From Campylobacter helveticus (GTDB lineage: Bacteria; Campylobacterota; Campylobacteria; Campylobacterales; Campylobacteraceae): a stretch of DNA of 64,000 nucleotides. Shown piece by piece: positions 47,464 through 57,267 of the stretch (within the stretch, counting starts at the first letter, position 1; every line of letters begins with the position of its first letter). Position numbers and translations under genes: made by a program. The stretch spans positions 880,886 through 944,885 of the forward strand of contig NZ_CP020478.1 in the NCBI RefSeq assembly GCF_002080395.1. Reading direction: 5' to 3'. The notes under the pieces were generated by a model. That model saw only the letters and a program-made list of their open reading frames with translations, was not told the origin of the DNA and made no database searches.

Positions 47464-49242
47464 TTAATTTTTAAAATAACCCATTTGATGCATTTTTTGA
47501 TAAATTTGTGCGGTTAAAGCTCCTGTGGTCGTGCTTTTTCCACCATGCTCAAGCAAGATGGTTACCACATAACGCGGCTTATCATAAGGCGCATAACTTG
47601 TAATCCAAGTGTGAGAACGCGTATAGTATTTAAGCTCGGCTTCATTGACCCTATTTTTATCCGCTTGAGAAAAGCCAATCACCTGAGCCGTGCCTGTTTT
47701 TGCCGCTATCTTCACAGGCAAATGATTAAGATAGCGATAAGCCGTTCCACCCTGCTCATTTGCCACGGCATACATTGCATTTCTAATGTATGGAAGTTGA
47801 GCTTTTTCAAAAAGTGTAAAAATTTCTTTATTTGTGCTAACATTTTTATCTTTTAAAAAGTGAGGACTAACTTTCTCTCCTGTGGCAATTTGTGCGGTGT
47901 ATTTGGCAATTTGCATAGGAGTTACTAAAAAATTGCCCTGCCCTATGCTAGTATTGAGCGTTTCGCCTTGATACCACGGCTTTTTATAGCGTTGCATTTT
48001 CCACTCTTTACTTGGCACGACCCCGACAAATTCATTAGGCAAATCTACGCCTGTTTTTGCCCCAAAGCCTATGCGTGAAAGCGTGGAGGCTATAAGATCT
48101 ATCCCCACTTTTAAGCTCCCTTCATAAAAATACACATCACAACTATGCTTGATGGCGTGTTTTAGGTCCATAGAGCCGTGTCCGCTTCGATTCCAACAGC
48201 GAAAATTTCGCCCTGCTAACTCAACAGAACCAGAGCAATAAAACTCAGTGGCGGTATTGATGGAATTTGAATTTAAAAAAGCAAGTCCAACGCCCATTTT
48301 CACAACGGAGCCGGGTGGGTAATTTGCATTAACCAAGCGATTAGTAAAAGGGTGGTCTAAATTTTCTATCAAGGCTTTCCAGTCTTTTGTGGAAATTCCA
48401 CGAACAAAAGGATTTAAGTCGTATTCCGGAAAGCTTGAAGCAGCTAAAATTTCTCCACTATAAGCGTCCATCACCACAGCTGCTCCGCTATTATCAGCAA
48501 AAATTTCACTTAAATAACTTTGCAAATTAACATCCAAGCTCAAAATGATATCTTGTGAGCTTGAATCTTTATAAGAAAGCTCTTCTAGCACTTGATTAAA
48601 GGCATTAACTTTATAAACCCTCTCGCCTCTTTGCCCTTGCAAAATTTCATTATAATAACGCTCTATCCCACTTTTTCCCGTGTAGTTTGTGAGTTTTGCT
48701 ATCTCATTTTCACTCATATCTTGCAAATTTGCTTTTTGCGTATAGCCTATGATGTGGGAGGCTAATTTACCATACGGATACTTACGCTTTGTCGTTGGGA
48801 TAATGCGGATATTTTCATTTTGAGAAAGTTGAGAAAAATGCGGACTTATCTCATCGTAAGTAAGAAAATCAACCAGCTCGATAAAATCTTGATTATAATA
48901 AGAATCGCTTCGTTTGTAATTTCTTATTAGCATTGTTGCATTGAGATCTGGGAAATGCTCTTGTAGCTTGGCTACTTCCATTTCTAACTTACCTCTATGC
49001 TCCTTTTTGATGCTCAAATATGGCTTCAATGCTATGCTAAATCCCAAGTCATTCATCGCCAAAATAGAGCCATTTCTATCTAGTATCTCGCCTCTTGTTG
49101 GAGCTAGATAGTCCGTTTTAATGGAATTTTGCCTTGCAAGTTCTTCATAATAGACATTAGACTTTATACTAAGATAATACACTCTACTTAATAAAAGCAC
49201 AAAAAAAAGAAAAATAAAAGCTACAACAAGACGCATTCTCAT
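47464..49242 (-). CDS. mrdA: Penicillin-binding protein 2 (elongation transpeptidase)
   Basis: A 592-residue class B PBP with one N-terminal membrane anchor (residues 6-24) and the dimerisation segment APTRGEILDRNG. The transpeptidase box has SVVK (NYPPGSVVKMG, near residue 310), SCD (KHSCDVYFY) and KTG (AAKTGTAQV). It is placed after an mreD-like gene and engB, as in C. jejuni. It probably acts in helical/rod elongation. It ends a twelve-gene same-strand run. Confidence 0.92.
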   Translation of the reverse strand: MRMRLVVAFIFLFFVLLLSRVYYLSIKSNVYYEELARQNSIKTDYLAPTRGEILDRNGSILAMNDLGFSIALKPYLSIKKEHRGKLEMEVAKLQEHFPDLNATMLIRNYKRSDSYYNQDFIELVDFLTYDEISPHFSQLSQNENIRIIPTTKRKYPYGKLASHIIGYTQKANLQDMSENEIAKLTNYTGKSGIERYYNEILQGQRGERVYKVNAFNQVLEELSYKDSSSQDIILSLDVNLQSYLSEIFADNSGAAVVMDAYSGEILAASSFPEYDLNPFVRGISTKDWKALIENLDHPFTNRLVNANYPPGSVVKMGVGLAFLNSNSINTATEFYCSGSVELAGRNFRCWNRSGHGSMDLKHAIKHSCDVYFYEGSLKVGIDLIASTLSRIGFGAKTGVDLPNEFVGVVPSKEWKMQRYKKPWYQGETLNTSIGQGNFLVTPMQIAKYTAQIATGEKVSPHFLKDKNVSTNKEIFTLFEKAQLPYIRNAMYAVANEQGGTAYRYLNHLPVKIAAKTGTAQVIGFSQADKNRVNEAELKYYTRSHTWITSYAPYDKPRYVVTILLEHGGKSTTTGALTAQIYQKMHQMGYFKN

Positions 49243-49736
49243 TATATCTTACCTTTAAAAAAGATAAAGGCGAACAATGCCTCAAAGCATATAGAAACAA
49301 AATAAGAAAAATTAAGCAAATTTGCTTTTTCATTATTTGCATACGAAAAGACAAGCTCTAAAACAGCGACAAAAAGATAAGCACAATACACAAAGATAAT
49401 AGGCGTTATGCTCGACATTTTCAAATTTGTCTTAATCCACCCCGCAAAAGCGTAATAAAAAATAAAAAAAGCTATCCACGAAGAAAAAGGAAAGAAATCG
49501 TGAGTCATATCTGCAAAAAGTAGAAAAAATAAAGAAAAATACCAACGAAAATCAAGTTTTAAAAGTGTCTTTTCCCTCTCTTCTAAAAGCATAAACATAT
49601 AGCAAAAAAAGAAACCATAAAGCAAAGGAAGATACAAAAAAGCTGAAGTTAAAATTTCATAAAAGATAAAAAAAATTCCCAAAAAGACATATGAGAAATT
49701 TAAGCTTTTATTATAAACGCTCACCCTTTTCATCAT
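49242..49736 (-). CDS. Small polytopic membrane protein, MreD-like
   Basis: A 164-residue protein with about five hydrophobic segments (FLGIFFIFYEILTSAFLY onward). Its place directly before mrdA and after engB is that of the MreD-like gene in Campylobacter, but the sequence similarity to MreD is too weak for certainty. It overlaps both neighbours by 1-4 bases. Confidence 0.65.
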   Translation of the reverse strand: MMKRVSVYNKSLNFSYVFLGIFFIFYEILTSAFLYLPLLYGFFFCYMFMLLEEREKTLLKLDFRWYFSLFFLLFADMTHDFFPFSSWIAFFIFYYAFAGWIKTNLKMSSITPIIFVYCAYLFVAVLELVFSYANNEKANLLNFSYFVSICFEALFAFIFFKGKI

Positions 49737-50323
49737 AATCCTAGCGTTTTTTCCAAGATGATATTTTCTAAAATATCCAAGCCGTTTTTATTTAAATTTG
49801 AAACAAGTAAAGAATTTTCAAAACTATTTTTAAGCTTAGTTTTTTGGCTTTGATTTAATTTATCTGCTTTAGTAAAAACTTTTAAAATTTGCTGGTCGGC
49901 TCTTAAAAAACTTTTCAAATACGCCTCTACGCCCAAATCAATCTCCAAATTTGTATGTCTTGCGTCTATAAGATGTAAAAAAAGCTTGATAGAAGTGCGG
50001 AGCTTTAGAAATTCGTCTAAATTTTTATTCCAAATTTCTTTAAGATTTTTTGAAACCTTAGCATAACCAAAACCCGGCAAATCAATAAAATGAATTTTAA
50101 ATTTATCCTCACCTCTCTTGCATTCTACTTTAAAAAAATTAATAAGCTGGGTTTTTCCCGGTGTGCTTGAACTTTTGGCAAGTTTTTTTTGTCTGCAAAG
50201 GGCATTAATGAGAGAGCTTTTGCCCACATTTGACCGCCCCAAAAATGCCACTTCGCTGCAGTTTGCTTCGAAATTTGAATCAAATTTCGCCAAAGAAGTG
50301 AGAAAAGTCGCACTATTTATCAT
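49733..50323 (-). CDS. engB: Ribosome biogenesis GTPase YsxC/EngB
   Basis: A 196-residue GTPase needed for large ribosomal subunit assembly. G1 is GRSNVGKSS (about 29-37), G3 is DLPGFG, and G4 is TKAD. I place the start at ATG 50323 (MINSATFLTSLAKFDSN), which overlaps the lptA stop by 11 bases; the longer frame to 50398 lies within lptA. Confidence 0.9.
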   Translation of the reverse strand: MINSATFLTSLAKFDSNFEANCSEVAFLGRSNVGKSSLINALCRQKKLAKSSSTPGKTQLINFFKVECKRGEDKFKIHFIDLPGFGYAKVSKNLKEIWNKNLDEFLKLRTSIKLFLHLIDARHTNLEIDLGVEAYLKSFLRADQQILKVFTKADKLNQSQKTKLKNSFENSLLVSNLNKNGLDILENIILEKTLGL

Positions 50324-50777
50324 CTTCAAGCTCAAAAACAAAACGCGCAGGTTTATTTTGCCTACTTTGCACTTGATAAACATTTGCTTTTCTATCAACG
50401 ATGATTTTATCGCCGTAAAGTTTTTTATCTGTGTTTATCTCGTGGATAAAAGCGTTTCCATTTATCTCGTAAGTATCTTTTAATACATTATAGATAAATT
50501 TATCTCCGCTCCCCTTATATGTCTTGCCACTCAGGTTAATGCTAAATTTGGGATTTTTATTTGCCTCGTAACGCAAAGGCTTTCTGTCTTTATCCATAAA
50601 AATGATAAGCTCTTCAGTATTCAGCACATCTTTGCCTCTACTTACGACAACATTACCGCTTAATATACTTTTCCCAGCATTTTCATCTGCATAAAAATTT
50701 AACGCCTTTACCTCAATGCTATCTGCGAAAATAATATTGAAAGTTAAAAAAAGCCCAACTAGCGATTTATAAGCCAC
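50313..50777 (-). CDS. lptA: LptA-type LPS transport protein (OstA domain)
   Basis: A 154-residue periplasmic protein with a signal peptide (ending about residue 18) and an OstA fold: SILSGNVVVSRGKDVLNTEE is the family region. It would bridge lipooligosaccharide between the inner-membrane LptFGC complex and LptD. GTG 50777 is the start, with AAGGGG eight bases upstream. It lies between lptC and engB. Confidence 0.83.
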   Translation of the reverse strand: MAYKSLVGLFLTFNIIFADSIEVKALNFYADENAGKSILSGNVVVSRGKDVLNTEELIIFMDKDRKPLRYEANKNPKFSINLSGKTYKGSGDKFIYNVLKDTYEINGNAFIHEINTDKKLYGDKIIVDRKANVYQVQSRQNKPARFVFELEDDK

Positions 50778-51283
50778 GCATTTACCCCTTGCACTCTTAA
50801 AATTTTGTTCCTCACATCATAATTTAAAGCATTCCCTTGCACTACATTGCCATTTAAAAAAGCTTTAAAATTTGTATCGCTGGAGACTTCTTTGCTTTTT
50901 GTGTTGTATTTTACTTTTTCACTCATAATTTTTATATCATCGCTACTATAAACTACATCACCCTCAAAAAGCACATTTTCTTGCTTCTCGCCTAAAACCT
51001 CCAACAAATTTGCACTTAAATTAAAATCTCCGCCCAAATTAATAAAATTTTGAAAAACATCTCTATCATTATAACGAGTCCAAGTTTTCGCTTCGTAATA
51101 AGACTTTATATTTGTCGCGTTTAGCTCATAGGCATATAAGCGATGAGCTTCGACATTTTTAAAATCAAGCGCATAATTTTTTAAGTCTATAGTGTAAGGA
51201 TTTTGCAAACTAACCAAAGTAAAAATGATGCTAAAAAGAGCGATTAAAATTCCAAAAATTTTTATCGCCAAAGTGCGTCCCAC
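50759..51283 (-). CDS. lptC: LptC-type LPS export protein
   Basis: A 174-residue protein with one N-terminal membrane segment (about 5-25) and a periplasmic beta-rich part with VLFEGDVVYSSDD and ALNYDVRNKILRV. Position between kdsC and lptA supports LptC. The start could be GTG 51283 or TTG 51271, both overlapping the kdsC end; the second has a GGGA at better distance. Confidence 0.8.
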   Translation of the reverse strand: MGRTLAIKIFGILIALFSIIFTLVSLQNPYTIDLKNYALDFKNVEAHRLYAYELNATNIKSYYEAKTWTRYNDRDVFQNFINLGGDFNLSANLLEVLGEKQENVLFEGDVVYSSDDIKIMSEKVKYNTKSKEVSSDTNFKAFLNGNVVQGNALNYDVRNKILRVQGVNAWLINR

Positions 51284-51750
51284 TCTTTTTGCATAGCATT
51301 TTTTTCTATGATAAGCTCTATCATTTGCGACACCGCACCATTTCCGCCCTTTTTCTTAAGCTTTACATCGACTTTTAAATCTTTATGTGCATCTTTTGGC
51401 TTAAAACTAAGCCCGACAGCTTCAAGCAAGGCTTTATCGTTATGATAATCCCCTATCGCAGCACATTGTGAAAATTCCAAATTTAAATCTTTCAAAAGCT
51501 CTTTGGCACAGCTTAGTTTATCTTTAATGCCCTGAAATAAAAACTCGATTTTTAAATCTTTTGCTCTTTGCTCCACGCAAGGACTATTACGCCCGGTAAT
51601 TATGGCTATTTTTTTGCCAAGCTTAAGCCACGCCTCAATGGCAGCTCCATCTTTCACATCAAATTCTTTTATCTCTCCACCATTTTGTGTGTAGATGATT
51701 TTACCATCCGTTAAGCAACCATCTACATCTAAAAAAATTAATTCTATCAT
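51262..51750 (-). CDS. kdsC: 3-deoxy-D-manno-octulosonate 8-phosphate phosphatase (KdsC family)
   Basis: A 162-residue HAD phosphatase without cap domain. The nucleophile motif is FLDVDGCLTDG (residues 6-16); ITGRNS and AIGDYHND are motifs II and IV. KdsC makes KDO for the lipooligosaccharide core. The adjacent lptC and lptA support this. It overlaps lptC by 22 bases. Confidence 0.87.
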   Translation of the reverse strand: MIELIFLDVDGCLTDGKIIYTQNGGEIKEFDVKDGAAIEAWLKLGKKIAIITGRNSPCVEQRAKDLKIEFLFQGIKDKLSCAKELLKDLNLEFSQCAAIGDYHNDKALLEAVGLSFKPKDAHKDLKVDVKLKKKGGNGAVSQMIELIIEKNAMQKEWDALWR

Positions 51751-51751
51751 T

Positions 51752-52588
51752 TCACTCTCTCACCACAAAAGCACCTGCAAAAGCTCCACTACTTGCGAAA
51801 TCTCTCGCCTCTTCTTCACTTCTAAAGCCTGTTAAAAAGACGCGGTTTAGCCCATCAACAGAACTTGTGCGTATCGTTGAGCTATAACTTCTATAGGTTT
51901 TATATTTCGAGGCAGTTATTTCGGCACCAGAGCGGTTTTTAAACGCACCAATTTGCACCATAAAATTTCCTCCCTCATAAATTTGTCCTCCACCTGAAAT
52001 AGCCCCGCCACTTCCATAATTTGTATTAGAATGCACGACTTCATTGCCAGAATTTTTATCGCCAAAACCTATCACTTCAAGTCTTACAGGTGCAGTTCCT
52101 GAATGTATCATATCAATTTGGGTCGCCGCACCTTTGGACAAATCGATAATTCTATTATGTGCAAAAGGACCGCGGTCATTGACACGAACTGTTACTTGGC
52201 GATTATTATTTAAATTTGTTACTTTTAAAATCGTATTCATCGGTAAGGTTTTATGTGCTGCGGTTAAGCCATTTTGATTATAAGTTTCGCCATTACTTGT
52301 TTTTTTGCCGTGAAAACCCGGTCCATACCAACTAGCAATCCCATCAGCAGTCTCACCCACTTCAACAACGGTTGGATAATAAGTTTTGCCATTGATGGTA
52401 TAAGGCTTCATTGTGCCTTTAGAGCCAGATTTGGAAGGGTCGCTCTTAAAATCATTAGTTGGATAATAAACCTGAGCGTCCCCATTAAAATTTTCACTCA
52501 AATAGCTCGTAACCCCACATCCACTTAAAAGCAAAAGGCTTAAGCTAACGAGAACTGACCTGAGCATATGAGTCTTTAGTTTTTGCAT
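51752..52588 (-). CDS. rlpA: Septal ring lytic transglycosylase-like lipoprotein RlpA with SPOR domain
   Basis: A 278-residue lipoprotein (lipobox LLSGCG). The double-psi barrel RlpA domain is at about 85-170 (GIASWYGPGFHGKKTSNGE, then VNDRGPFAHNR and DLSKGAA). A SPOR-type peptidoglycan-binding domain is at the C-terminus (NFMVQIGAFKNRSGAE). A strong AAGGAG eight bases upstream supports ATG 52588 even though this overlaps mltD by 44 bases. Confidence 0.9.
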   Translation of the reverse strand: MQKLKTHMLRSVLVSLSLLLLSGCGVTSYLSENFNGDAQVYYPTNDFKSDPSKSGSKGTMKPYTINGKTYYPTVVEVGETADGIASWYGPGFHGKKTSNGETYNQNGLTAAHKTLPMNTILKVTNLNNNRQVTVRVNDRGPFAHNRIIDLSKGAATQIDMIHSGTAPVRLEVIGFGDKNSGNEVVHSNTNYGSGGAISGGGQIYEGGNFMVQIGAFKNRSGAEITASKYKTYRSYSSTIRTSSVDGLNRVFLTGFRSEEEARDFASSGAFAGAFVVRE

Positions 52589-53666
52589 TTTTCTTCTCCT
52601 TAATTGGTATAATGAGTTTTTGATTGATACTAAGATGATTTTTGCGAATTTTATTTAATTCTCTAATATCTTCCGCACTAATGTCATGCATTCTCGCGAT
52701 TTTATAAAGCGAGTCGCCTGATTTAACGATGTAAGTTTTTGTCATAGGGATAGTTGTATCAACCTTTTCAAGTTTGACATTTTTAAAATTCTTTTCAAAA
52801 AAAGCAACTTTATTAAGTGGGATATACATATAATAACCTTTACCCGGTGGGGTAAAGCTGTGTCTAAATTGAGGATTATACTTTTTAAGCGTGCTTAAGC
52901 TAAGTCCAGCACCCTTAGCAATATCTTTAAGTGCCACAGATGAGGGGATATCAACCTTAACAAAATCATTACTCAAAGCGTAGTTCATCAAAGCGGGGTC
53001 TTTTTGTAATAAAAATTCCCTATCGCTCGCCAAAAAAGCAAGGGTTAAAATCTTGCGTATGAAATCCCTCGTCTCTAAGGAAAGATATTTTTTATCCGCA
53101 TCAAGCAAAACACGCAAATCATCACTTCCAGCCTGCTTTATCGCTTTTCTTAACTTGCCATTACCACAATTATAAGCCAAAAGTGCCAAATACCACTTGC
53201 CAAATTCCTCTTTAAGCTCTTTAATATAAGCTGTGGCGGCGTGGGTAGATTTTACCAAATCGAGCCTTTCATCCACATAGGCATCAACCCTAAGCCCTAA
53301 TTTTACAGCCGTTGGTTTCATAAACTGCCAAACACCAGCAGCCTTAGCGTTTGAAACGCTTCCCACTTTTAAACCAGACTCAACCATAGCAAGATACAAA
53401 AGCTCCTGCGGAACATCTTCTTGGGATAAGATCTTCCTTATCATAGGGGTAATTTTAGAGAAATTTTGTATAGAATTGACCAAAACACCCGCGTGTTTAG
53501 ATTCTAATTCTTCTCTCACTTCTGCAAAAATCAAATCGCTCATAAAACTAGGCTCTATATCCAAATGCCTTAAAATTTGAACTTGCTTTTCATAATGTTC
53601 TGGTGCATAAGTTTGAGAAAAAACTGAAGTAAAAAATAATAAAAGTAAAAAAAATTTTTTCATCAT
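52545..53666 (-). CDS. mltD: Membrane-bound lytic murein transglycosylase D-like, with LysM
   Basis: A 373-residue protein with a signal peptide, an SLT domain (LAMVESGLKVGSVSNAKAAG, with catalytic Glu near residue 95; YNCGNG further on) and one C-terminal LysM domain (YIVKSGDSLYKIARMHDIS). It cleaves peptidoglycan. It overlaps tatD by four bases and the rlpA start. Confidence 0.9.
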   Translation of the reverse strand: MMKKFFLLLLFFTSVFSQTYAPEHYEKQVQILRHLDIEPSFMSDLIFAEVREELESKHAGVLVNSIQNFSKITPMIRKILSQEDVPQELLYLAMVESGLKVGSVSNAKAAGVWQFMKPTAVKLGLRVDAYVDERLDLVKSTHAATAYIKELKEEFGKWYLALLAYNCGNGKLRKAIKQAGSDDLRVLLDADKKYLSLETRDFIRKILTLAFLASDREFLLQKDPALMNYALSNDFVKVDIPSSVALKDIAKGAGLSLSTLKKYNPQFRHSFTPPGKGYYMYIPLNKVAFFEKNFKNVKLEKVDTTIPMTKTYIVKSGDSLYKIARMHDISAEDIRELNKIRKNHLSINQKLIIPIKEKKNAKTKDSYAQVSSR

Positions 53667-54460
53667 TCTCCTTTAAAAAATAAATCTTTAGAATTCTTTA
53701 AACAAAGAGTCAAAAGCTCTTTTTTAGGTAAATTTAAAAGCTCACCCATCTTATCCGCAACAAAATGCGTTAAAAGAGGCTCATTTCTTCTTCCCCTAAA
53801 AGGCTCTGGGGTAAGATAGGGTGCGTCTGTTTCAATGAGTAATTTTTCTTTTGGAATTTCAGGTAAAATTTGGACTAAATTCTTTGCATTTTTGAAAGTT
53901 AAAACTCCCCCTATACCAAAATAAAACCCCTCATCAGCCAAACTTAACAAAAGCTTACTAGCATTAAAACAATGCAAAACACCACCACTAAGCTCTTTGG
54001 CGTGTTCTTTTAAAATGATATAGGTGTCTTCATTTGCCTCGCGAGTATGAATGATAATAGGCTTTTTAAATTCTTTTGCAAGTTGAATTTGAGCTAGAAA
54101 ACAACGCTTTTGCAATGCTTTCTCCCCCTCATTTTCTAAACGAAAATAATCCAGCCCACACTCTCCCACAGCCACACATTTTTCATCTTTTAAATAGTGC
54201 CTTAAAATTTCTTCATCATAATTTTTTATCTCGTAAGGATGCACACCAGCTGAGAAAAAAATGTTTTCATAAGTATGAGCTATCTCACACGCCCTTGGCA
54301 AATCTTTAATATCGGCTGCTGGGATAATAATTTTTTCAATGCCATTATCAAAAGAATGTCTTAAAAGCTCATCTAAATCATCAAAATAACGCTCATCATC
54401 TAAATGACAATGCGTATCGATAATACGCCCCTCATCTTTAAATTCAAGGTTTAAGAACAT
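53663..54460 (-). CDS. tatD: TatD family hydrolase
   Basis: A 265-residue metal-dependent deoxyribonuclease-like hydrolase. Metal ligands: IDTHCHLDD near residue 15, GECGLDYF near 99, HTREA near 133, HCFN near 158 and ETDAPYLTP near 210. It overlaps cbrR by 10 bases. Confidence 0.91.
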   Translation of the reverse strand: MFLNLEFKDEGRIIDTHCHLDDERYFDDLDELLRHSFDNGIEKIIIPAADIKDLPRACEIAHTYENIFFSAGVHPYEIKNYDEEILRHYLKDEKCVAVGECGLDYFRLENEGEKALQKRCFLAQIQLAKEFKKPIIIHTREANEDTYIILKEHAKELSGGVLHCFNASKLLLSLADEGFYFGIGGVLTFKNAKNLVQILPEIPKEKLLIETDAPYLTPEPFRGRRNEPLLTHFVADKMGELLNLPKKELLTLCLKNSKDLFFKGE

Positions 54461-55692
54461 ACTTCTATTCTATCCTTGCCATTATTTTTTGCAGCACTTA
54501 AAGCCTTTGTAGCTTTCTCAACCAAATCATCAAGTTTAGCACCAGAATTTGCAAATACAACACCTATGGAAGCGGTAAAAAAAAGCTCATCTAAATTGAT
54601 TAAAATACCTGCTTTTTTGATATTAACGCGTATGCGTGAAAGAATTTTTAAAGCCCTTTCTTGATTAATATTTTTAAGCAAAATTCCAAATTTATCCGCA
54701 CTATAACGCCCCAAAACATCACGCCCTTTAGTTTCAGCAACCATCTCATCAGCACAAATTTTAATGATATTATCGCCCACTTCAAAGCCATATTCATCAT
54801 TGATATTTTTTAACTCATCAATGTCCAAAAATGCAAATGCAAATTCTTGCTCCTGCGTAGCAATATCGTTAAGATAATCCTCCACCTCAGACCTAAAAGT
54901 ATAATGGTCCTTAAGTCCTGAAATATGGTCTAAATTATTATAAGCTCTTATAAATTTCTTATCTTGCATATAGTTTAAAACTCTATCCAAACGACAATTA
55001 AAAAGCTCTTTGCATAAAGGCTTGATAAGATAATCATTTGCCCCATTTTTAAGCACTCTAGCTTCCATCACATTGTCTTTTTCTCCAAGCAAAACGACCG
55101 CCAAATCATCATCATTATAATTAGTCCTTACTTCAGTCAAAAGTTCTTCGCCATTTACCACAGGCATTTTCGCATCAGCGATAATTAATTTTGTATCATT
55201 ATTATCCTCTAAATACTGCAACGCCTCCTCGCCGTGTGCGGCAGCTAAAACATTAAAAAGTCTTTGAGAAAGAAATTTCTTAATTTCGTTACGCTCAGGC
55301 AATTTTGCCATAGCTAAAATTACTTTCGTTTTGGCAAAATAACTTAGTGTAGAAATCGACTCTAAAATTTGCTCCACACAAGTATCACTCTCTTTAAAAA
55401 TATAATCAAGGATATTTTTATGCATAAATTCTTCGCGCTTGTTTGTATCATTGCTAGCGGTTAGGACTATTGTTGGGATTTTCTCAGCGACAATATCGAC
55501 TATTTCGCCGTTCATCGCATCAGGCAAACACAAATCTACAAAGCTTAAAAAATACTCATTATTAAGCATAGCTTTAGCCTCAGCCATAGTATGGACGACA
55601 TCAACTTCATAATTTAAAGCACTTTGAATTTTTTTAGCTAAAAGCTTACTTAACATTTTATTATCATCTACAAGTAGAATTTTTCTCATCAT
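54451..55692 (-). CDS. cbrR: Response regulator with two receiver domains and a degenerate GGDEF domain
   Basis: A 413-residue protein. Two receiver domains follow each other (first: LLVDDNKML with a phospho-acceptor in SFVDLCLPDAM; second: IADAKMPVVNGEEL). The C-terminal domain is of GGDEF type, but the signature reads GRYSADKFGIL instead of GGDEF, so diguanylate cyclase activity is unlikely. This matches C. jejuni CbrR, linked to bile resistance. The start is the ATG pair at 55692/55689 after AGAGGGAAA. Confidence 0.9.
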   Translation of the reverse strand: MMRKILLVDDNKMLSKLLAKKIQSALNYEVDVVHTMAEAKAMLNNEYFLSFVDLCLPDAMNGEIVDIVAEKIPTIVLTASNDTNKREEFMHKNILDYIFKESDTCVEQILESISTLSYFAKTKVILAMAKLPERNEIKKFLSQRLFNVLAAAHGEEALQYLEDNNDTKLIIADAKMPVVNGEELLTEVRTNYNDDDLAVVLLGEKDNVMEARVLKNGANDYLIKPLCKELFNCRLDRVLNYMQDKKFIRAYNNLDHISGLKDHYTFRSEVEDYLNDIATQEQEFAFAFLDIDELKNINDEYGFEVGDNIIKICADEMVAETKGRDVLGRYSADKFGILLKNINQERALKILSRIRVNIKKAGILINLDELFFTASIGVVFANSGAKLDDLVEKATKALSAAKNNGKDRIEVCS

Positions 55693-55740
55693 TTTCCCTC
55701 TAAAATAAAACACGCAATTGTAGCAAACTTAAACCACAAT

Positions 55741-57267
55741 TTAGCTTAACTCAAACAGAGTCTTTGCAAATTTCAAAGCCTCATCGCTAATTTTCTCCCC
55801 GCTTACCATTCTTGCTAATTCTTTAACCCTCTCTTCTTTTTCGAGTTTTTTAACCCTACTTTGAGCGCCATTTTTTTCGACCAAGAAATGATTATGTGCC
55901 TTAGAGGAAAGCTGCGGTAAATGCGAAATGGCAAAAATTTGATAAAAACGGCTTAATTCATCTAAAACCTTAGCGATACTCATCGCCTCTTTTCCGCTTA
56001 AATTTGCATCAATTTCATCTAAAAATATAATGCCCTGACCCGCGTTTAAAATTTTACTTTCTGTTGCGATAAAAGCAAGTCGCAGACGATTTAGCTCACC
56101 TGAACTAAGATTTTTAAGTTTTGTCTCACTCACACTAAGCTTAATTTCATCTTGTCCCAAAGAACTCATTTTTTCATTTTTCACACATTCAAGTTTCAAA
56201 TTCCCCATATAAAGCTTTGCTAAATAATTATTTAAAAAGTCCTCCAAAGTGCTTAAATTTCTCACTCTAGCCTTGCTTAAAATTTGTGCCTCTTTTTCTA
56301 ATTTTTCCTTCAAATTACGATTTAAAAGCTCCAGTTCTTTTTTTTCAAAACTCAAATTTTCATAATGGCTTAACTCTTTCTTTTTAAGCTCAAGAGTTTC
56401 TAAAGCCCCCTCAATACTCTCGTAACGCTTAATAAGATAGGATAAATCGCTAATGCGGTCTAGCAATTCCTCAATGTCAAAATCAAATTCGTCAAAATTT
56501 TGACTTTGTGCCACAATGCGAAGCTCATTAAAGCATTCGCTAAAAAAATTTGTATCCACCTCGCTTAAATTTAAAGCGTCCAAAACCGCTTTTTCATATT
56601 CAAAAATACCATTTGCCTTTGCCCAAGCCTCTTCGATTTTATCTTGTTTGGAAAGTCTTTTTTTAAGTTTTAATAATTCCTCATATTCACCCGGTTTTGG
56701 ATTAATGCTAGAAATTTTTTCAATTTGTGCTAAAGCGACTTCTTTTAATTCTTCGACCCTTTTTTCTTCGTCTAAAATTTCACTTAATTTTAAAAAAGCC
56801 TCATTATAATCTTTAAAAGTCTGTATGAAATTCTCTTTTTCCTGTTTAAATTTAGGATTTTTGGCACATTCTAAAGCGTCTAAAAGCTCTAGGAATTTTT
56901 CATTACTAAATTCATTACTATCCTTCACGCTAAGATATTTCACGAAGGTTTTGCTAAGATTTTGCAAACTTTTTTTAGCAATGCTTTGATTATTAATGAA
57001 GTATTTTGTGCTTTTTTCCTTTAACATTTTAAAGACATTTTCCTCTTCAGCCTCTATACCAAAGCTTTCTAAATCAATCTTATCATCAAGCTCAAGCTCT
57101 ACAAATTTCGCCTCACTTTCACAAAGTGCAAACGCTGCAAGTATCCCGCTAAAAAGCACAGATTTCCCAGCCCCACTTAAGCCACTAAAAACTGTTAAGC
57201 CCCCAGAAAGTTCTAAATTTGCCTCTTTAAAGCCTAAATTTTCTTTCATCAAAATGCGACTAATCAT
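55741..57267 (-). CDS. recN: DNA repair protein RecN
   Basis: A 508-residue SMC-like ATPase. Walker A is [10 protein letters not shown] near residue 32; a long coiled-coil region follows (about 130-330); the ABC signature [13 protein letters not shown] and Walker [12 protein letters not shown] are toward the C-terminus. ATG 57267 has GGGGAAATTG in front. It overlaps the nadK stop by one base. Confidence 0.92.
   Translation of the reverse strand: MISRILMKENLGFKEANLELSGGLTVFSGLSGAGKSVLFSGILAAFALCESEAKFVELELDDKIDLESFGIEAEEENVFKMLKEKSTKYFINNQSIAKKSLQNLSKTFVKYLSVKDSNEFSNEKFLELLDALECAKNPKFKQEKENFIQTFKDYNEAFLKLSEILDEEKRVEELKEVALAQIEKISSINPKPGEYEELLKLKKRLSKQDKIEEAWAKANGIFEYEKAVLDALNLSEVDTNFFSECFNELRIVAQSQNFDEFDFDIEELLDRISDLSYLIKRYESIEGALETLELKKKELSHYENLSFEKKELELLNRNLKEKLEKEAQILSKARVRNLSTLEDFLNNYLAKLYMGNLKLECVKNEKMSSLGQDEIKLSVSETKLKNLSSGELNRLRLAFIATESKILNAGQGIIFLDEIDANLSGKEAMSIAKVLDELSRFYQIFAISHLPQLSSKAHNHFLVEKNGAQSRVKKLEKEERVKELARMVSGEKISDEALKFAKTLFELS

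Noticed and set aside
50324..50398. N-terminal extension of engB
   Set aside because: Lies inside lptA; EngB proteins normally begin close to the segment at ATG 50323.
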